From: an uncultured bacterium
GTDB taxonomy: Bacteria > Planctomycetota > GCA-002687715
DNA length: 64,000 nt
Direction of reading: 5' to 3'
Assembly (NCBI GenBank): GCA_902826835.1
Contig: CADEGH010000014.1
Span: 46,673 to 110,672, forward strand
Under the pieces are notes generated by a model, which worked only from the letters and a program-made list of their open reading frames with translations, made no database searches and was not told the origin of the DNA. Positions 62,550 through 64,000 of the stretch are shown here, piece after piece (the first letter of the stretch is position 1; every line of letters begins with the position of its first letter). The position numbers were made by a program, and so were the translations under genes.

Positions 62550-62948
62550 TCACACGCCAGGCCATGGAAAATCTCCGCCGCCGCCCGCGATCTTACGTGT
62601 CGAGTCCACTGGGCTGCACCCTCCGGCCACCTTCATTTTCTTTGACTTGTTGGCTCCGATGACTTCAATGCCCTTCGACCCAACGATACCACGCAATTTG
62701 ATGGTGACCTTGAATTTCTTGATTGCGGGTAGACAGAGACCGCCGGGCAGGCAGCCGACGACCTCGATTCCCCAGTGAGTGGGGCAATCGATGTATATGC
62801 GAGGCAGGAGCGAGATCTTCATGTTGAGGCATGGAGCCGTGCCTTCGACCACAAGCGACTTGACCTTAGTCCCTGCGACGGTCGCCCGCGTGAAGGAAAC
62901 CAGGGCGCAACTCTCTACGCCCGCACGAAGTGAAGAAGTCTTGGCCAT
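62550..62948 (-). CDS. Hypothetical small protein
   Basis: A 132-residue protein of no family I recognise. It reads like a real protein: alternating strands (KVKSLVVEGTAPCLNMKISLLPRIYIDCP, GIEVVGCLPGGLCLPAIKKFKVTIKLRGIVGSKGIEVIG), four cysteines in the middle, and a Lys-rich stretch (NKSKKMKVA) before a Gly-rich tail. No signal peptide or membrane helix. ATG 62948 has AAAGG about 9 nt upstream; a longer in-frame start at 63005 is possible. Neighbours are a GIY-YIG gene, a dispersed repeat and IS66 remnants, so it is in an accessory segment. Confidence that it is a gene is only moderate. Confidence 0.45.
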   Translation of the reverse strand: MAKTSSLRAGVESCALVSFTRATVAGTKVKSLVVEGTAPCLNMKISLLPRIYIDCPTHWGIEVVGCLPGGLCLPAIKKFKVTIKLRGIVGSKGIEVIGANKSKKMKVAGGCSPVDSTRKIAGGGGDFPWPGV

Positions 62949-63183
62949 CTTGAACGAACCTTTCACAAAGATTCCCAGGAAGGAGGGACGTGCCGAGCAC
63001 GCCACTTTGTTCAGGGGAGGCTACACCCCCCTCACCTATAGCGTCAAGCTCGCTTCCATTCGCTGAAGCATTTTGCAAGAAGAACTTTGTTCATCCGGAC
63101 ACGTCCGCTGAATCCCCTCCGAATCATAGTTAGCTCCTTCCAATTTTGGGTGCACGGAGAATCTGAGGCACTCAGAAGACCAT

Positions 63184-63392
63184 GGACCGAAGTGGACGCC
63201 GACCGAGCGGAAGATGCTGGGGTTGGTGCGCGCGTTCGAAGGGAGCGGGAAGAAGTAGCGAGAATTCTCGCAGAGCCACGGGTTGATTCCGCGCGGTTCT
63301 TCTGGTGGAAGATTCGCCACCGGCGAAAGCTGAGGACGGTGGAGGGAACCGGAAAGGTTCTCTTCTGGGACCACAGCGGGCGCATGTGTTGA
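63184..63392 (+). pseudogene. Degraded IS66-type orfA (tnpA) remnant
   Basis: Pieces of an IS66/IS3-like helix-turn-helix protein in two frames. One frame reads KWTPTERKMLGLVRAFEGSGKK, then a TAG at 63256-63258, then REFSQSHGLIP; the other continues ARFFWWKIRHRRKLRTVEGTG to a stop at 63392. Together they resemble the orfA pattern WT...K...L...A...G...REF...HGI....FYWWR.K. A stop codon plus a frameshift show decay. The 5' end of a transposase gene of the same IS family lies about 240 bp downstream. Confidence 0.5.
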
Positions 63393-63542
63393 TCGCGAAG
63401 CGATTGTAGAGATAGGCCTTTCACTTCTGGAGGCCGCCTCCTCGATGAAGGCGAGCTTCGAGCTTCAGGTCGGAGAGCTCTTGCTGCTCTTCGAGTGGCT
63501 CGCCTCGGCGGGAGCGAAAAAAAACTGGAGAGAGCCTCGATC

Positions 63543-63563
63543 ACCGTGACGATTTGTCACGGT
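63543..63563. repeat. Perfect inverted repeat upstream of the IS66 transposase
   Basis: Arms ACCGTGAC (63543-63550) and GTCACGGT (63556-63563) flank a 5-bp centre, 71 bp before the transposase start. It could be an operator or part of the element. A promoter-like TATACT lies at 63620-63625 between it and the gene. Confidence 0.45.
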
Positions 63564-63634
63564 CGATCGCGCTCTACATTTTTTCGTTGCCGTTGCACAC
63601 AAAATCCAAGCTCTGCCTGTATACTCCGCCCGTG

Positions 63635-64000
63635 ATGCCTGAAGCATCGACATCAATCGAAGCGGAGCGCGACTCCCTGCGCCGAGAAAGCTCGGAGCTA
63701 CGCACTATCTCCCAAATGCTCGTCGACCGGCTCTACGGCAAGAAGTCGGAGCGGTCCGAGAAACCGCCGGACAAGAAGCAGCCGCCTCGAAATCCCGAGC
63801 CTGAAAAGACCGAGGACTCCGGTCACGGGCGCGCCTCTGTCCCGGGGCTGCATCCGCTCGAGACCACGACTTCGGATGTCCCTGAGTCGGCGCGCATCTG
63901 CGGCACGTTCCAGGCGCCGATGAAGACCATCGGGGACTCTCTTTCTGTGTCCTTTCGGGAAGCCTGCAATTATTCCGCAATTTCGGCATGTTCCCTGGGC
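63635..64000 (+). CDS. IS66-family transposase, 5' part, runs off the window
   Basis: An open frame of 122 codons continuing past the window end. The N-terminus is the leucine-zipper-like helix (SIEAERDSLRRESSELRTISQML), followed by the IS66 signature VDRLYGKKSERSEKP, the charged linker, and GHGRASVPGLHPLETTTSDVPESARIC. IS66 TnpC normally continues with a CxxC zinc pair; here the second Cys position is Phe (ICGTFQAPMKTIG) and the sequence after about 63935 (DSLSVSFREACNYSA) no longer looks like IS66. The copy may thus be broken or joined to another element. ATG 63635 follows a GTG at 63632; TATACT at 63620 is a likely -10. An orfA remnant lies upstream; no tnpB is visible. Confidence 0.65.
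   Translation, partial: MPEASTSIEAERDSLRRESSELRTISQMLVDRLYGKKSERSEKPPDKKQPPRNPEPEKTEDSGHGRASVPGLHPLETTTSDVPESARICGTFQAPMKTIGDSLSVSFREACNYSAISACSLG

Overview
The window looks like a GC-rich chromosome fragment from the phylum Planctomycetota. The evidence is the set of families that are expanded in that phylum: a cytochrome/DUF1549/DUF1553 protein paired with a DUF1501 protein, Tat-exported Gfo/Idh/MocA oxidoreductases, membrane-anchored Ser/Thr kinases coupled to ECF-type sigma factors, and many secreted proteins with FG-GAP, PKD, SdrD-like or FN3-like domains. The recurring C-terminal beta domain of the secreted proteins resembles what I know from deep-branching marine planctomycetes. That placement is inference; no rRNA is present.

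Region 1 (1-8.6 kb) is a chromosome-origin type cluster: cysteine desulfurase, dnaA, dnaN, a DUF721/DciA-like gene, gyrB and a cardiolipin synthase, all on the plus strand. The DciA-like gene sits where recF is found in many bacteria. I see no convincing DnaA-box array. Region 2 (8.6-19.3 kb) holds tatA, a Tat-exported hydroxypyruvate-isomerase-like protein, a methyltransferase interrupted by an in-frame TGA, an alginate-export-like outer-membrane barrel, a large four-repeat secreted protein, an ArsR/SRPBCC pair with a perfect palindromic operator, a Gfo/Idh/MocA oxidoreductase and an ApbE-like flavinyltransferase. Region 3 (19.3-21.6 kb) is an AT-richer AbiE-type toxin-antitoxin insertion.

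Region 4 (21.6-43.9 kb) carries a frameshifted FG-GAP protein, a second Gfo/Idh/MocA protein with a CxxCH membrane partner, a kinase fused to an FGE-sulfatase-like domain, a sigma factor/kinase-TPR pair, two tandem FN3-like paralogues of identical length (566 aa), the DUF1549/DUF1553 + DUF1501 pair, purK-purE and a DUF2306 membrane protein. Region 5 (44-60.4 kb) has a matrixin-like metalloprotease next to an FG-GAP protein, a DUF6265-like protein, a carboxypeptidase-regulatory-like protein, a PKD protein, and a second sigma factor/kinase pair on the minus strand. Region 6 (60.4-64 kb) is accessory: a GIY-YIG/DUF4357 protein, an orphan small gene, a degraded IS66 orfA remnant and the 5' end of an IS66 transposase running off the window.

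The most interesting signals are: two independent translationally linked sigma factor/Ser-Thr kinase modules, one of them upstream of the tandem FN3-like secreted proteins; an FN3-like repeat with a conserved LDPGEDPN-type acidic insertion seen repeatedly in both paralogues; a C-terminal domain shared by four otherwise different secreted proteins; a three-copy dispersed repeat with paired 10-bp units spaced exactly 25 bp, reminiscent of IS21-type ends; and two coding disruptions (in-frame TGA, G6-run frameshift) that could be real or assembly artefacts. No tRNA, rRNA or CRISPR array was recognised.
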